A stretch of DNA of 14,523 nt, taken from contig JARBTU010000014.1 of assembly GCA_029240015.1 (NCBI GenBank), forward strand, positions 1 to 14,523. The letters are read 5' to 3'. Position 1 is the first letter of the stretch; the number at the start of each line of letters is the position of its first letter. Made by a program: the position numbers and the translations under genes. The stretch comes from Oscillospiraceae bacterium. Its GTDB lineage: Bacteria; Bacillota; Clostridia; Oscillospirales; Ruminococcaceae. The notes beneath the pieces were generated by a model. That model did not search any database, was not told the DNA's origin, and saw only the letters and a program-made list of their open reading frames with translations. Below are positions 13,506-14,523 of the stretch, in pieces.

Positions 13506-14009
13506 ATGAAACAAATTAATATTGTGCTTGTTGAACCCCAAATTCCACAAAATACGGGGAACATTGCAAGAACATGTGCTGCAACCGGCGCAAGACTTCA
13601 CATCGTTGAGCCGATGGGCTTTGCGATTGATGACAAGAAGTTAAAACGTGCCGGTTTGGATTACTGGCATCTTTTAGACATTACGTATTACAAAAATATT
13701 GATGAATTCTTTGATAAAAACACAAACGGACAGTTTTTTTATTTTACTACCAAAGGCGAAAAGATTTATTCGGATGCAGAATATCCGTCCAACTGTTATC
13801 TCGTATTTGGGCGGGAAGATGCGGGGCTTGACGAAAATCTTTTGTATCATAATCATGACTTTTGTGTTCGCCTTCCTATGATAGAGAATGCGCGAAGCTT
13901 GAATTTATCAAACACTGTTGCAATCGCTGCTTACGAAGTTTTAAGGCAGTGGGGCTTTCCTGAACTTTCTGTTAAAGGAAAACTCACAAAATTCACATGG
14001 GAGGCCTAA
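13506..14009 (+). CDS. trmL: tRNA (cytidine/uridine-34 2'-O)-methyltransferase
   Basis: This 167-residue SPOUT-family enzyme 2'-O-methylates the wobble base of certain leucine tRNAs, using S-adenosylmethionine; SPOUT proteins bind the cofactor in a C-terminal trefoil knot. The N-terminus has PQNTGNIARTCAATGA (14-29), AGLDYW (49-54) is typical of TrmL, FGREDAGL (101-108) is a variant of the family's FGxExxGL, and the knot motif is LPMIENARSLNLSNTVAIA (123-141). Length is standard. GGAG stands 9 bases before the ATG. The gene leads an operon with the degV-like gene 4 bases downstream. Confidence 0.95.
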   Translation: MKQINIVLVEPQIPQNTGNIARTCAATGARLHIVEPMGFAIDDKKLKRAGLDYWHLLDITYYKNIDEFFDKNTNGQFFYFTTKGEKIYSDAEYPSNCYLVFGREDAGLDENLLYHNHDFCVRLPMIENARSLNLSNTVAIAAYEVLRQWGFPELSVKGKLTKFTWEA

Positions 14010-14013
14010 TACC

Positions 14014-14523
14014 ATGCAAAAAATAAAGATTATTACAGATTCTGCTTGCGATATTCCAAAAGAATATGAAAAAGAACTCGATATTCAAATCATTCCGTTT
14101 TCTATAGCGGTTGATGATAAAAGCTATCTCGAACGTGTTGACTTTACAAATCAAGAATTCTATGATATTTTAGAATCTTCGCCGAGAATCCCTGTTACTG
14201 CTCACATCACAAGCGTTCAGTTCAATGAGATATTCGAAAAATCCTATCGCGACGGATACACCGATGTCATCCTTATTACCATTAACTCTAAAGGATCTAA
14301 TACATATGACGCCGCTTTGATTGGAAAAGACCTATTTTATCAGGAAAATCAAGAGGCCTTTTCAAAAATTAATATACATATTATCGATTCTTTGAACTAT
14401 ACACTGGCTTATGGATACCCAGTGATTGAGGCAGCAAAAAAAGTACAAAAAGGCGCTTCTTCCGACGAGATCGTCGCATTTTTGGAAGACTGGTTTGCAA
14501 GTGTTGAGATTTATTTTGCGCCC
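14014..14523 (+). CDS. DegV-family protein, cut by the window edge
   Basis: The first 170 residues are present, without a stop; family members have about 280. DegV proteins bind fatty acids and, in several Firmicutes, serve as the FakB subunit that presents fatty acids to the kinase FakA. The N-terminus IITDSACDIPKEY (6-18) is typical. The second motif reads VTAHITSVQF (61-70) where many members have TSQPS, and ITINSKGSNTYDAA (88-101) replaces the usual SSGLSGTYQSA, so it belongs to a divergent subgroup. The ATG lies 4 bases after the trmL stop and its GGGAGG ribosome binding site is inside the last trmL codons, so translation is probably coupled. Whether it is a FakB-type carrier cannot be decided without the C-terminal half. 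Confidence 0.88.
   Translation, partial: MQKIKIITDSACDIPKEYEKELDIQIIPFSIAVDDKSYLERVDFTNQEFYDILESSPRIPVTAHITSVQFNEIFEKSYRDGYTDVILITINSKGSNTYDAALIGKDLFYQENQEAFSKINIHIIDSLNYTLAYGYPVIEAAKKVQKGASSDEIVAFLEDWFASVEIYFAP

Noticed and set aside
1..14523. Mobile element, prophage or defence island suggested by two XRE regulators
   Set aside because: No integrase, transposase, phage structural gene, toxin partner, terminal repeat or tRNA junction is present, and the surrounding genes are core metabolism.

Overview
The window looks like chromosomal DNA of a low-GC Gram-positive bacterium, most likely class Clostridia (Oscillospiraceae/Ruminococcaceae-like). The reasons are strong AGGAGG-type ribosome binding sites, SigA-type promoters, a short ProB without a PUA domain, a PheB/ThrR-type ACT protein in front of homoserine dehydrogenase, a DUF975-like membrane protein and frequent non-ATG starts. 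The taxonomic placement is inference. No tRNA, rRNA, CRISPR array, transposase or integrase is visible, and most of the window is core metabolism.

Layout. At the left edge is a small XRE-type regulator (+, 36-260), closed by a perfect 17-bp hairpin that also ends the genes converging on it. From 9781 down to 342 all genes lie on the minus strand, as three transcription blocks. (1) 9781-7693: a histidine phosphatase, a corrinoid adenosyltransferase (CobO type) and a DUF975-like membrane protein, closely spaced. (2) 7522-4620: proB and proA (glutamate to proline) and a membrane-anchored protein of unknown function whose ribosome binding site overlaps the proA stop; this block has a good promoter at 7621-7649 and a hairpin at 4553-4590. 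(3) 4291-342: an ACT-domain regulator resembling PheB/ThrR, hom, thrB and an aspartate kinase, the aspartate-to-threonine branch without thrC or asd. Its best promoter (4334-4362) carries an inverted repeat over the -10 and transcription start, which suggests autoregulation.

On the right, a second XRE-type regulator (+, 10025-10711) diverges from the phosphatase block across a spacer with six copies of a CATAC/GTATG motif. It converges on gapA (-, 10873-11886), with two strong hairpins between them. A 319-base divergent spacer separates gapA from an orphan, soluble histidine-kinase-like protein (+, 12206-13357) that keeps the ATPase boxes but has glycine where the phosphoacceptor histidine should be. 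Then a fully consensus promoter drives trmL and a translationally coupled degV-family gene cut by the window edge.

I do not see a convincing new multi-gene system. The points most worth a second look are the probable CTG start of the histidine phosphatase (its RHG motif lies upstream of every ATG/GTG/TTG start), an internal ribosome binding site and ATG in the aspartate kinase gene that would yield a separate regulatory subunit, the histidine-less kinase, and the operator-like repeats before the XRE gene and the threonine operon.
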